Below, piece after piece: positions 17,678 to 26,455 of a stretch of DNA of 64,000 bases (position 1 is the stretch's first letter; every line of letters starts with the position of its first letter). The position numbers were made by a program, and so were the translations under genes. The DNA is from Phycisphaerales bacterium (GTDB lineage Bacteria; Planctomycetota; Phycisphaerae; Phycisphaerales; UBA1924). The notes under the pieces were generated by a model. That model was not told the origin of the DNA. It worked only from the letters and a program-made list of their open reading frames with translations, and ran no database searches. Where the stretch lies: positions 1 through 64,000 of the forward strand of contig JARGPA010000004.1 in assembly GCA_029213305.1 (NCBI GenBank), read 5' to 3'.

Positions 17678-18567
17678 TTCGCAAGCTCCTCGCTCCGCAC
17701 CATACGGATCTGGATGAGTGCAAGCCCTATGAGCATAAACGCGAGAGCCCAGCCTATTGCGCTTGCGTATCCAAGATCACCTATCTCGAACCCGTTTTGA
17801 TATAGGTACATAACGATAGTGAGTCCTTTGTTGTTTGGACCGCCGCCCCCATCAAGTAAGACGAATGGGAGTTCAAAGAGTTGGAGTGATCCAATCATCG
17901 AGAGTAGCACTACGAATGTTGCAACTGGACGAACTGAAGGGAGAATGACATGGATGAGTTTTTCCCACGCGCCCGCGCCATCAATTTCAGCGGCTTCAAT
18001 GAGTGATTGATCAACATTCTGCAGCGCTGCAAGAAAATAGATCATGTTAAACCCGACATACAGCCACAACGAAATCAAGATTAGAGTTGACATGATGTTT
18101 GACTGGAGCCAATCAATCTCGAGAAGAGCAGGGTTTGATGTGATCCATGCGAGAGCGCGATTTACAAGCCCAGCTCGTTTCTCAAATGCGAGAACACCCA
18201 AGATTGAAACGAAGACGAGCCCCATGAGTTGTGGGCTAAAGAAAATAAGGCGATAAATAGATCGGCCTCGAAGTTTCTTTGAGTTAAGTGCCAGCGCGAG
18301 ACCAAATGCAAGCGGTAACTGGATAAAGAGCGAGCCCAAAGCGTAGATTATGGTATTGCCGATAGATTTCCAGAAGAGGGGGTCCTCTGTGAGATTGGTA
18401 AAGTTGTCAAAACCAACAAATGTTCTTGTGCCAGGCCCATAAGTCTGATTCGCAGATAAGAATGCAGATTGGATAAGTGGATACACCATAAAGATCGTGA
18501 AAAGGATCAGGAATGGAGCAAGTGTGACCCATGCAAAGACAACTCGTTGTTTTGACATGTCTTGCAT
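17674..18567 (-). CDS. Sugar ABC transporter permease, MalF-like
   Basis: 297 residues, six membrane segments. The EAA loop is EAAEIDGAGAWEKLIHVILP near residue 195, which contacts the ATPase. Its ATG overlaps the stop of the binding-protein gene (TAATG) and its stop overlaps the GTG of the next permease, so the three are translationally coupled. It belongs to the carbohydrate uptake transporter-1 type. Confidence 0.9.
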   Translation of the reverse strand: MQDMSKQRVVFAWVTLAPFLILFTIFMVYPLIQSAFLSANQTYGPGTRTFVGFDNFTNLTEDPLFWKSIGNTIIYALGSLFIQLPLAFGLALALNSKKLRGRSIYRLIFFSPQLMGLVFVSILGVLAFEKRAGLVNRALAWITSNPALLEIDWLQSNIMSTLILISLWLYVGFNMIYFLAALQNVDQSLIEAAEIDGAGAWEKLIHVILPSVRPVATFVVLLSMIGSLQLFELPFVLLDGGGGPNNKGLTIVMYLYQNGFEIGDLGYASAIGWALAFMLIGLALIQIRMVRSEELAK

Positions 18568-20018
18568 TAGTTCTCCACGCCTGTAAATGCATTTCGAGCC
18601 ATCTTGCGAACAATGTTCTGATGAGCAATCTCCAAGAGCTCCAAAGCCTTTGCTTCAAGATCTTCGGGTTGGTACATTTCGTTAGACTTTGCCCAACTTG
18701 CAAGATTTACAGCTGCGTCTCTGACTTCGAGAACTGCTGATGTGTTGTATGGGGACGAAGTCCTGGTCGGGATGTTGGGTGCAAGGTCAATGTACATTTG
18801 TCCCTTCCGCTGATTCATAAAGAACGGGTCCGGTTCATCGTAAACTGGATCATCCCATAATGAACGAACCGGAGTAATGATGTCAACAGATCGATATAGT
18901 TCTCTTGCGATTTCAGGAGAGGTGTATAAAAGCTTTGCGGATTCCCAAGATGTATCAAAGTTCTCAGAAGATCGAGGGAACCCAAGCATGGTCCCGCCTC
19001 GGACGCTTGTGCGGCGCCCTCCCTCTTTGAAGGCGGGCAAAGGAATGAGTTTCATTTTTCCTGCGATCAAAGGTACATGCATTTTCCAGATTGAACACAT
19101 CCAATCTGGACAGAGGTATGCAATTGCTTTTCCGTCAATTCGAGCTTGATGCCCTGCAGCACTAAACTCATCAATGTCTATGACTGGTTGTGATGGATCA
19201 ACACACCACGAGACGATGGTTGAGAGGATTTCAGCATTTATACTACTATTGAGCGTCGGTTTGCTTTGAGCATCAAAGAGATGACCGCCCCCCTGAAGTA
19301 GCAACAGTTCTACATTGTCAGGTTGCGTATACCAGAATGACATTGCATATCGATCATTGATTCCGTTACCATCCGCATCAGTCATCATCGGTGCGAGTGC
19401 GTCGAAGAACTCTTCCCAAGTTTCGACCTGTTCTAGATCAATGCCCGCGGCTTCTACCAAATCTGCTCGATACGCGAGCATGACTGGATGCACATCATGA
19501 GGTAATCCGAACACTCGGCCTTGAACACTCCATGGACTGAGTGAAGGTGGATTAAATAACTCGAGTAACCCTTCACTCTCCATGCGATCAGTAAGGTCAC
19601 GGAACCCAATCGCTTCGATTGGACCCATAAATGCTTGTCCAACAGTGGAGCGTTCAACTTCAATGAGATCCGCTGTTGGGAGGCCTCCGAAGAAGCCGCT
19701 CATCATTCGACTTTTGATCGCCGCGATACTCAAGAGAGATAGGTGCGGCTTGATTCTTTCATCGCCTGATTGAGACTCAATCATCGGGAGATACATTGCC
19801 TGATGTTCTGGTGAAAACACCCACATCTCAAGCTTATGTGATTTCGATTGAGTTGAAAATAGAACTCCGATACCACTCAACAGAAAGAGCGCCACGATTA
19901 CCCAGATTCCGGCCGAGAGTGATCGGAGTGAAATCAATGCGACTGAGATTGAGTGCAGCATGCGATGACCCCACGCGTATTGTCTGTATTCAGACAGATG
20001 ATCAAATGGATTTGTCAT
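18567..20018 (-). CDS. Membrane-anchored sugar-binding protein (family 1 SBP)
   Basis: 483 residues. The solute-binding fold is recognisable from the FGLPHDVHPVMLAYRADLVEAAGI segment and from position in the operon. Instead of a cleavable signal or lipobox, about 35 hydrophilic residues precede a membrane segment (about 36-55, WVIVALFLLSGIGVLF), so it appears tethered to the inner membrane by an uncleaved anchor. A loop DADGNGINDRYA looks like a calcium-binding EF-hand-type loop. It delivers oligosaccharide to the two permeases downstream and lies 15 nt after lacI. Confidence 0.85.
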   Translation of the reverse strand: MTNPFDHLSEYRQYAWGHRMLHSISVALISLRSLSAGIWVIVALFLLSGIGVLFSTQSKSHKLEMWVFSPEHQAMYLPMIESQSGDERIKPHLSLLSIAAIKSRMMSGFFGGLPTADLIEVERSTVGQAFMGPIEAIGFRDLTDRMESEGLLELFNPPSLSPWSVQGRVFGLPHDVHPVMLAYRADLVEAAGIDLEQVETWEEFFDALAPMMTDADGNGINDRYAMSFWYTQPDNVELLLLQGGGHLFDAQSKPTLNSSINAEILSTIVSWCVDPSQPVIDIDEFSAAGHQARIDGKAIAYLCPDWMCSIWKMHVPLIAGKMKLIPLPAFKEGGRRTSVRGGTMLGFPRSSENFDTSWESAKLLYTSPEIARELYRSVDIITPVRSLWDDPVYDEPDPFFMNQRKGQMYIDLAPNIPTRTSSPYNTSAVLEVRDAAVNLASWAKSNEMYQPEDLEAKALELLEIAHQNIVRKMARNAFTGVEN

Positions 20019-20033
20019 AAATCCATCTAATCA

Positions 20034-21080
20034 TTAGACGATTCGTTCAACTTCACCGTTGTGGTTGATTCTTACCGGGGTGATATTCGCAAATGATGTT
20101 GATTCCAGTGCTTCAAATGTTGTTGGACGAACTTCTCGGAATACTTCACCAGTTTCAGATTGAGCAGCGCGTGTAATCCAACGAGCGGCTTCAACTCCCA
20201 ATGCGATCGCATCTTGGCAAACAGCAGTATATCGAGGGAAGGTTTGATAGCGGGTCACGGAGTCATCGAATCCAATGATTGAAAGATCTCGTGGTACCTT
20301 GATCCCAAGGCGCAGACACTTATGGAGCGCGCCGATTGTGGACATAGGGTTTGTAAAGAAGATTGCAGTAGGGGGATTCTCAAGCTCGAGCAATCGAGTA
20401 AGCATCATGTCTCCGCCAGCGGTGTTCGCTTCAGCTTGGACGATGAGTGATTCATCAATCTCGATATCTGCGGCGAGTAACGCGTCGCAGTATCCTGCTT
20501 CTCGATCCATATGATCGGTATCAACAACACTGTGCATCGCGAGTCCGATTCGTTTGTGTCCCAGACCGATGAGATGTTCAATCGCTTTCTTGGATGTGTC
20601 ACGAGATACAGAGTCAATGTAGTTTACTCTGGGATCATCAGTTCGATCTGCAACGAGTAAGATCGGGAAGTTTTCCGCTGCGATCTTCTCAATCAATCCT
20701 GTGTCTCCAAGTGATCGAACAATAATCGCTCGTACACCTTTGCGATGGAAAAACTGTGTGTAACTCTCATCGACATGCTTATCTCTAGCGGCACTAATGA
20801 AAGTGAGATCATGCTTCTTCTCGTATACACCTCGCAGGATTCCTGAAAGCAGCGCCGCCTCGAAATCTCCAAGGTCAGATTTAACAGGTTCCTCTGGATA
20901 GACCAAACCGATAACATTCGTAGGTTTTCGACCAGTGGTAGGGCGGTAACTGTACCGATCTGCAGCCATAAGTACTTTTTTACGGGTTTCTTCGCTGACA
21001 CCTGCGTGCTGGTTAATCGCCCGTGAAACGGTAGCAACAGAAATACCTAACTCATTTGCGATTTGTCTTACTGAACTCAT
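20034..21080 (-). CDS. LacI-family transcriptional regulator
   Basis: 348 residues. The N-terminal LacI helix-turn-helix is textbook ([20 protein letters not shown] at 4-23), followed by a periplasmic-binding-protein-like effector domain ([10 protein letters not shown], then GFDDS near 255). The ATG overlaps the stop of the pseudopilin gene (ATGA), so it is co-transcribed with the transporter it probably controls. Five GTAACwGTTAC-type palindromes in the window precede glucan-utilisation genes, including this operon; LacI-family operators have this form, so this protein is the likely binder and the system is probably auto-regulated. Effector: probably a gluco-oligosaccharide (inferred). Confidence 0.9.
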   Translation of the reverse strand: MSSVRQIANELGISVATVSRAINQHAGVSEETRKKVLMAADRYSYRPTTGRKPTNVIGLVYPEEPVKSDLGDFEAALLSGILRGVYEKKHDLTFISAARDKHVDESYTQFFHRKGVRAIIVRSLGDTGLIEKIAAENFPILLVADRTDDPRVNYIDSVSRDTSKKAIEHLIGLGHKRIGLAMHSVVDTDHMDREAGYCDALLAADIEIDESLIVQAEANTAGGDMMLTRLLELENPPTAIFFTNPMSTIGALHKCLRLGIKVPRDLSIIGFDDSVTRYQTFPRYTAVCQDAIALGVEAARWITRAAQSETGEVFREVRPTTFEALESTSFANITPVRINHNGEVERIV

Positions 21081-22096
21081 GGGTTATTTCCAACACGACC
21101 TAATTCGCGATCCTCAACCTGTTTGTCGATTGGAGACCAAAGTACATTGTATTTGCTTCGTCCTGAACCAGACTCGAATAAGTCTTGAGGCGAATAGTAG
21201 TCTACATGTCCATCAACGAAAGTGATATTAAGTCCGCCTTCGACTTTGAATGGATCATTTCTGCGATTTGGGTGTCTGTAGTAGGGTAGGTAGCTTGTCG
21301 GATCAACATCGAGATTCGAGCCCATTTCAGGAGCACGAGGGAAACTGCCGTTCCCGCGCCAGTTTCCGATATTCCAATCGGTTACGCCCATCCCGCCTCC
21401 GAATCGTTCGCCGGGAAGGAACTTGGATCCGATACTTCCGTTTGTGAACCAGGTTCGTTCGTCGTAATCATTCTCGATTTCAGAAGTCCAGAGACCCCAA
21501 GCTTCTGCGTACAAGATCGTCGCGCTCGAACGATCCACAGTACTATCGAATGCTCTTCCCATTCGATAAGTATCTGGATTGTTTCTATTTGCTCCCGGTT
21601 TTAGGAACGGGATAGTTCCTGTATTGAAGTTTGGTTGGCCTTGCTCTGCGGCTGAAGCTGCCCAGTAGTTCATCGTGTAGGATCGAGCGCCATCAACATG
21701 ATTCGGACAGCTCATGACTGTGCCACCGATTGTTGGGTTCTCTGCACTTGTGTGAGCCAAGTTCCGGAAGTCTTCCTGAGGTAAGTATTCACCCATTCTG
21801 TTAACATCGTACCAAATCATGTTCCGTTTATCATTCTTAGGATCAATGACGAATGGGCCTCCCAAAATAGGAGCATACTTGTCCTTGAAATCAAACGCAT
21901 AAACCTGTGTCGCAACAGCCACCTGTCGGAGATTTGATTTACACAGCGCATTTCGCGAGCTGTCTCTTGCAGACCCGAGCGCGGGTAGAAGGATTCCGAT
22001 CAATAAAGCAATGATCGCAATGACAACGAGTAGTTCAATTAGTGTGAAAGCTGAAGAGTTGCGATAGGTTTTTTTATCTGTTTTTCGATAGAGCAT
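21077..22096 (-). CDS. Type II pseudopilin (DUF1559-like)
   Basis: 339 residues. The prepilin cleavage/methylation motif is clear ([19 protein letters not shown] near residues 17-35), followed by a helix ([19 protein letters not shown]) and the C-terminal H-x9-DG type motif, here [13 protein letters not shown]. Planctomycetes carry many such pseudopilin-like proteins, usually with unknown function. This one heads the operon with lacI and the sugar importer and has operator site 3 in its promoter, which points to a role in glucan binding or uptake at the cell surface. That role is inference. Confidence 0.85.
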   Translation of the reverse strand: MLYRKTDKKTYRNSSAFTLIELLVVIAIIALLIGILLPALGSARDSSRNALCKSNLRQVAVATQVYAFDFKDKYAPILGGPFVIDPKNDKRNMIWYDVNRMGEYLPQEDFRNLAHTSAENPTIGGTVMSCPNHVDGARSYTMNYWAASAAEQGQPNFNTGTIPFLKPGANRNNPDTYRMGRAFDSTVDRSSATILYAEAWGLWTSEIENDYDERTWFTNGSIGSKFLPGERFGGGMGVTDWNIGNWRGNGSFPRAPEMGSNLDVDPTSYLPYYRHPNRRNDPFKVEGGLNITFVDGHVDYYSPQDLFESGSGRSKYNVLWSPIDKQVEDRELGRVGNNP

Positions 22097-22123
22097 TTTG
22101 GATCTCGCATGAGAAATGACAAT

Positions 22124-22166
22124 GTAACAGTTACTTAAATATCGCAGGTACTGAGTCTCTTGTCAA
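22124..22166 (-). promoter_or_regulatory. Promoter of the pseudopilin-lacI-transporter operon with operator site 3
   Basis: On the minus strand TTGACA (22166-22161) and GATATT (22143-22138) are 17 nt apart, a good sigma70-type promoter. The perfect palindrome GTAACTGTTAC occupies 22134-22124, right over the expected start of transcription. This layout is typical of steric repression by a LacI-family protein. Confidence 0.75.
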
Positions 22167-22300
22167 GCGATAGTTTTAGGATTTGCCCTAACGAAACAGG
22201 AAAATCGATCAAATAGTCCAAAAAAAGCTTGAAAGAATAGATAAAAAACAATAAATAGAAAATATTTATCCAAAATAGACCTTCCTAGTGACACTGAGAA

Positions 22301-23614
22301 ATGAAACTGTTACGCTCAATTATGCAAAAACGAAATCTCATCACAGCACTCACATTTCTCATAATGTTCACTTCTACAACAATTGGGTGTCAAAGTCATA
22401 CCAATCGAAAAAGTGTGGTGAAGATCGTTCCCACTGAAACTGGATATCAACTTCTGAGAAATGGGGATCCATACATCATCCACGGAGTTGGTGGGACTAC
22501 TCATCTTGACAAACTCAAAGAGTTTGGTGGAAACACCATCCGGACCTGGGACGCGGAAGATATTGGGCCACTCATGGATCAAGCAGATGATCTGGGAATT
22601 GCAGTCGTTGTTGGGATATGGCTCAAGCATCTCCGTCACGGCCATGATTACAACGATCCAAAGGTTCGTGCATCAGAACTTGAGCGAGTTGAGAAGTTCG
22701 TCAAGATGTACAGAAACCATCCTGCGCTTCTTGCCTGGGGAGTAGGGAACGAAGTAGAGCTCGGGAGTGATTTAGATCTTGCAATCCGGCAGATTAACGA
22801 AGCTGCGAGTGTTATCAAATCATTCGATCTTGATCACCCAACGATGGCTGTCATTGCTGAAATTGGCGATGACAAAGCTGTTAGGATCCAAGATGAATGT
22901 CCAGATATCGACATGATCGGTATCAACTCATACGGCGGTATGGCAAGTGTTGCAGAGCGTGCTAAAAAACAAGGCTACACAGGACCTTATGCAATCACCG
23001 AGTTTGGTCCTGTTGGACACTGGGAAACTGGAAACTCTCCATGGGGCGCTCCCTATGAGCAACCAAGCAGTGCGAAAGCTTCATTTATAAAAAGCAACTA
23101 CACAAGAACTGTTCAAGCAAATCTAGACAAGAACTGTCTCGGATCTTTCGCATTTCTCTGGGGATATAAGCAGGAGAAGACTGCGACTTGGTATGGATTG
23201 CTACTTGAATCAGGAGAGTCTACCGAGAGTGTTGATGTATTATCTGAGTTATGGACTGGGCAAAAGCCTTCTAATCTTGCGCCAATAGTGACAAAGATGA
23301 TTTTGGAAGTTGATCCAAGTTCATTGGCTGCAGGACAACAAATTGCTGTGACATTAGATGCTTCAGATCCAGATGATGATTTGCTTATCACACAATGGGA
23401 AGTGATTGCTGAATCGGATCGTGAAAGTGTTGGAGGAGATTTCGAGTCGAAGATCAAGCCTGCAGATTCACAAATCGAAGTCACTGGACCAGTTAGTGCT
23501 TCGATTACACTCCCCGAAATTGCGGGTGCATATCGAATCTTTGCAATTGTTCGTGATGGGAACGATCACGCAGGGACAGTAAATCTACCAATCTATATTA
23601 CAGCTGATAAATAA
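22301..23614 (+). CDS. Secreted GH2-like (clan A) TIM-barrel glycosidase, lipoprotein
   Basis: 437 residues from ATG 22301; ATG 22322 (MQKRNLITA) is an alternative, and neither has a clear ribosome site. The signal ends in TIGC (C30), lipoprotein-like. The barrel has the clan-A catalytic pattern: acid/base E151 in AWGVGNE and nucleophile E234 in AITEFGP, with the HPALLAWG strand typical of GH2-type TIM domains. After about residue 320 follows an Ig/PKD-like domain (ASDPDDDLLITQWEV). The ordinary GH2 N-terminal beta domains are missing, so the exact family is unsure. Operator site 4 overlaps the start. Likely a beta-glucan or oligosaccharide hydrolase at the cell surface. Confidence 0.8.
   Translation: MKLLRSIMQKRNLITALTFLIMFTSTTIGCQSHTNRKSVVKIVPTETGYQLLRNGDPYIIHGVGGTTHLDKLKEFGGNTIRTWDAEDIGPLMDQADDLGIAVVVGIWLKHLRHGHDYNDPKVRASELERVEKFVKMYRNHPALLAWGVGNEVELGSDLDLAIRQINEAASVIKSFDLDHPTMAVIAEIGDDKAVRIQDECPDIDMIGINSYGGMASVAERAKKQGYTGPYAITEFGPVGHWETGNSPWGAPYEQPSSAKASFIKSNYTRTVQANLDKNCLGSFAFLWGYKQEKTATWYGLLLESGESTESVDVLSELWTGQKPSNLAPIVTKMILEVDPSSLAAGQQIAVTLDASDPDDDLLITQWEVIAESDRESVGGDFESKIKPADSQIEVTGPVSASITLPEIAGAYRIFAIVRDGNDHAGTVNLPIYITADK
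22303..22313 (+). promoter_or_regulatory. LacI-family operator, site 4
   Basis: GAAACTGTTAC, one base off the palindrome, followed by GCTC exactly as at site 2. It overlaps the first codons after ATG 22301, so binding would block either initiation or elongation into the glycosidase gene. Its overlap with coding sequence also hints that the true start may be ATG 22322. Confidence 0.55.
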
Positions 23615-23619
23615 ACTGC

Positions 23620-25107
23620 TTACGGACAACCTTGCCCAAACAGCGTCAGGAATCCTGAGACATCGAAGAAGTTGAACTGTCCATCCCCGTTGATATCAGC
23701 GAGCGAATCGTTGTCGTTAAGCAAGGATAGGAATGCGGAAACATCAAAGAAGTTGAGTGAGCCATAGGGTTCTGCAACGTCTGCGAGCGAACATCCACCC
23801 ATTTGAGTGAATGTGAGCAAGTTAAAGTTGTATTCTTCATTCGAGTTTGAGTCATTTACAAATCGGATAACGTGTTCGCCTTCTTCCAGGAAGAGGGTGC
23901 CGCTTGTCGTTTGCCAGTTTTGCCAGCCATTTGTAACTGGGACTTGGATGGGCCCAGTGAGATCAATTCCTTCAACTTCGATATGGAATGAGCCGCCGGT
24001 AGTTTGTGATGAAACGAGTGCATCAACTTGGTATTCACCTGTAGTTTCGACAAGTGCCGTGTATTCAATCCATTCGCCTTCGCATATCCATCCAACATTA
24101 AACCCTGAGACAGTCGCAGCTTGGATATCGACTGCAGTTTCTCTGTAATCGCCACCGAAGTTTGTTGAGTCGCAGTCTTGATAACTCTGGCCATTCATTC
24201 CAATGTCAAAGTCTTCTGCTTCAATTGTGCCTGGGATTGCGTGTGGAGTACCTCCAAATGGAGTCTGTACACGCTCATATACTCGTACATAATCGACTTC
24301 GAGAGTTTGTGGGTAGTTTGCAGATCCGTTTGGATTACCTGGGAAATTTCCACCAACAGCAACATTCAGAAGAATATGGAATGGAACATTAAATGGAGCT
24401 TGGACATTTCCTTCTCCGAGTGATGAAAACCATTGAGCACTTGTTACGCTGTGGTATTGTTGGCCATCTAGGTACCAACGGATTTCATCTGGATCCCATT
24501 CAACAGCATACTCATGAAAATCTTGCGAGAAATCGGTTCCATTATTCACGGTGCTACCGTTCGCTTGATTGTTCGGCCATGGTGCTCCATGATGAATCGT
24601 TCCATGGATCGTTGTTGCTATGTTCACAGATTCCATGATGTCGATTTCTCCGGATGATGCCCATCCACCGTATGGGGAATCAGTGGGGAGCATCCAGAAT
24701 GCTGGCCAAACTCCGGAAGTAGACGGGATGATCATTCGGCCTTCAAATCGGCCATAAAGAAAATCTCGCATTCCCTTCGTTCTGATCCGAGCAGATGTAA
24801 ATGGGAGGCCTCCGAAGTTCTGTTCGCGAGCGACAATCTTCAATGTTCCGCCTGATACGGATACATTCGAGGCGAAGTTGGTGTAGTACTGTAATTCGTT
24901 GTTGCCCCACCCTGCTGGAAGGTTGTACGCAGTACCGTTCCCTGTTTGGTACTCCCAGGATGTCAAATCCAATGTGTTTCCATCAAATTCATCTGACCAC
25001 ACGAGTTTGAGCCCATCTTGGGCCTGCAAAGGGTTAGAAATCATTGATACCATTCCCAAAGCGAGGATTGTGGCGGTCTTAACTGACAAGAAACGGAATG
25101 AAGTCAT
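23620..25107 (-). CDS. Secreted GH16 laminarinase-like glucanase with CBM6 and dockerin-like tail
   Basis: 495 residues; GAGG lies before the ATG. The signal peptide covers about 1-29 (ends LQAQ). The GH16 domain (31-285) carries the catalytic motif E154-I-D156-I-M-E159: nucleophile E154, acid/base E159. The extra Met between D and E is the beta-bulge form typical of laminarinases. A CBM6 follows (about 293-430, opening with IEAEDFD), then two dockerin-like repeats (NFFDVSAFL and DINGDGQFNFFDVSGFL) ending GQGCP; the first repeat has lost its calcium loop. It should cut beta-1,3- or mixed-link glucans outside the cell. Operator site 5 lies in its promoter. Confidence 0.92.
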   Translation of the reverse strand: MTSFRFLSVKTATILALGMVSMISNPLQAQDGLKLVWSDEFDGNTLDLTSWEYQTGNGTAYNLPAGWGNNELQYYTNFASNVSVSGGTLKIVAREQNFGGLPFTSARIRTKGMRDFLYGRFEGRMIIPSTSGVWPAFWMLPTDSPYGGWASSGEIDIMESVNIATTIHGTIHHGAPWPNNQANGSTVNNGTDFSQDFHEYAVEWDPDEIRWYLDGQQYHSVTSAQWFSSLGEGNVQAPFNVPFHILLNVAVGGNFPGNPNGSANYPQTLEVDYVRVYERVQTPFGGTPHAIPGTIEAEDFDIGMNGQSYQDCDSTNFGGDYRETAVDIQAATVSGFNVGWICEGEWIEYTALVETTGEYQVDALVSSQTTGGSFHIEVEGIDLTGPIQVPVTNGWQNWQTTSGTLFLEEGEHVIRFVNDSNSNEEYNFNLLTFTQMGGCSLADVAEPYGSLNFFDVSAFLSLLNDNDSLADINGDGQFNFFDVSGFLTLFGQGCP

Positions 25108-25130
25108 TTTCTTACCTCGAATATGAATGC

Positions 25131-25141
25131 GTAACAGTTAC
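25131..25141 (-). promoter_or_regulatory. LacI-family operator, site 5
   Basis: Perfect GTAACAGTTAC palindrome 24 nt before the glucanase start, next to a TATGCT -10-like element on the minus strand. It may also serve the divergent ATPase gene at 25287. Confidence 0.72.
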
Positions 25142-25286
25142 ATTTAGCATATACTATTTATCGACTAACTGGAATATAGATGTACCGAAATACAGTAACA
25201 AATTGACCAATCTTGGGAGAATTGAGCGATAAAGTTCAAAATCCAGAAGAGGTTTCAGAACGAATTCAGATCTTGAAAGGTCCTTC

Positions 25287-26381
25287 ATGGCCGGAATGAA
25301 GCTCGAAAAACTAACTAAAACCTACCCAGACGGGTTTACTGCAGTTGATGAGTTGAGTCTCACGATTGATGACGGCGACTTTGTCGTACTTGTTGGGCCT
25401 TCAGGTTGTGGAAAGTCAACGACTCTTCGGATGATCGCAGGACTTGAATCCATTAACTCGGGTTCTCTCAAGATCGGAGATCGAGAAGTAAACAAGGTTC
25501 GACCTAAAGATCGAGACATCGCGATGGTGTTCCAAAGCTATGCGTTGTATCCACATTTGACAGTTTCAGACAATATGGGTTTTTCACTCAGGATGAGTCG
25601 GGTTCCAAAGAAGGAAAGATCTATCCGTGTAAATGAAGCTGCGAAACTCCTTGGCCTCGAATCGATACTCACCAAAAAACCCGGCCAACTCTCTGGAGGT
25701 CAACGCCAACGAGTTGCATTAGGTCGAGCAATAGTTCGTAAGCCGGCAGTATTTCTCTTTGACGAACCTCTCTCAAATCTCGATCCTGATCGTCGAGTTG
25801 CAACACGAGCAGAAATCCGTCGTATCCAGAGGGATCTGGGAACAACAACTGTGTATGTCACGCATGATCATGAAGAGGCAATGGCGCTGGGCGACAAAAT
25901 CGTAATTATGAAGGATGGAATCATCCAACAAGCAGGAACTCCAGAAGAAGTCTATGAGAACCCTAAGAATGAGTTTGTAGGGATGTTCCTTGGCTCGCCC
26001 CGTATGAATGCGCTGCCTGCAACCATTTGTCTCAAGGACGGATTGTGTCGAGCAACGGTTAAGAACTCACTTAAGGATATCGACATCTCCCTTGATCCGA
26101 GTAGACTACCTGCTGGAGTTACGGATGGCGCTCAAGTTACGCTCGGAGTTCGGCCTCACACAATCTCGGTAAAACCGTGCACTAAATCGTCTGAGACAAA
26201 TCAATCAGCCTTGACAGGCGCAGTAATCGATGTCGAGCAACTTGGTTTTGCATCAGACATTGTAGTCGTAGTAGGTTCATACGACTTGCGTGTCCGAATC
26301 ACAGGGGAGTGCAAGTTGAAAATGCACGAAGAAGTGGAACTCGTTCTAAATGCAGAAGACATTCATTGTTTTTACGATTGA
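25287..26381 (+). CDS. Sugar ABC transporter ATP-binding protein, MalK/UgpC/MsmK type
   Basis: 364 residues; AAAGG is 6 nt before the ATG. Complete nucleotide-binding domain: Walker A GPSGCGKST near 37, Q-loop VFQSYALYPH, signature LSGGQRQRVALGRA near 134, Walker B VFLFDEPLSNLD, and switch His in YVTHDHEEAM. A C-terminal TOBE-like regulatory part (about 240-364) is as in MalK. It energises carbohydrate importers; the permeases at 16823-18567 lack their own ATPase, so this is the likely partner, although single MsmK-type ATPases can serve several importers. It is divergent from the glucanase gene. Confidence 0.9.
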   Translation: MAGMKLEKLTKTYPDGFTAVDELSLTIDDGDFVVLVGPSGCGKSTTLRMIAGLESINSGSLKIGDREVNKVRPKDRDIAMVFQSYALYPHLTVSDNMGFSLRMSRVPKKERSIRVNEAAKLLGLESILTKKPGQLSGGQRQRVALGRAIVRKPAVFLFDEPLSNLDPDRRVATRAEIRRIQRDLGTTTVYVTHDHEEAMALGDKIVIMKDGIIQQAGTPEEVYENPKNEFVGMFLGSPRMNALPATICLKDGLCRATVKNSLKDIDISLDPSRLPAGVTDGAQVTLGVRPHTISVKPCTKSSETNQSALTGAVIDVEQLGFASDIVVVVGSYDLRVRITGECKLKMHEEVELVLNAEDIHCFYD

Positions 26382-26455
26382 TAGTCTCCCCTTAGTTGTT
26401 GATTGTTTAACAAAGTGAAATTTATCTATGATCAACTGTGTTAAGGCATGTGCAC

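Noticed and set aside
20946-20957. GGTAACTGTACC as a further LacI operator
   Set aside because: It lies inside the lacI coding region and lacks the full second half-site.
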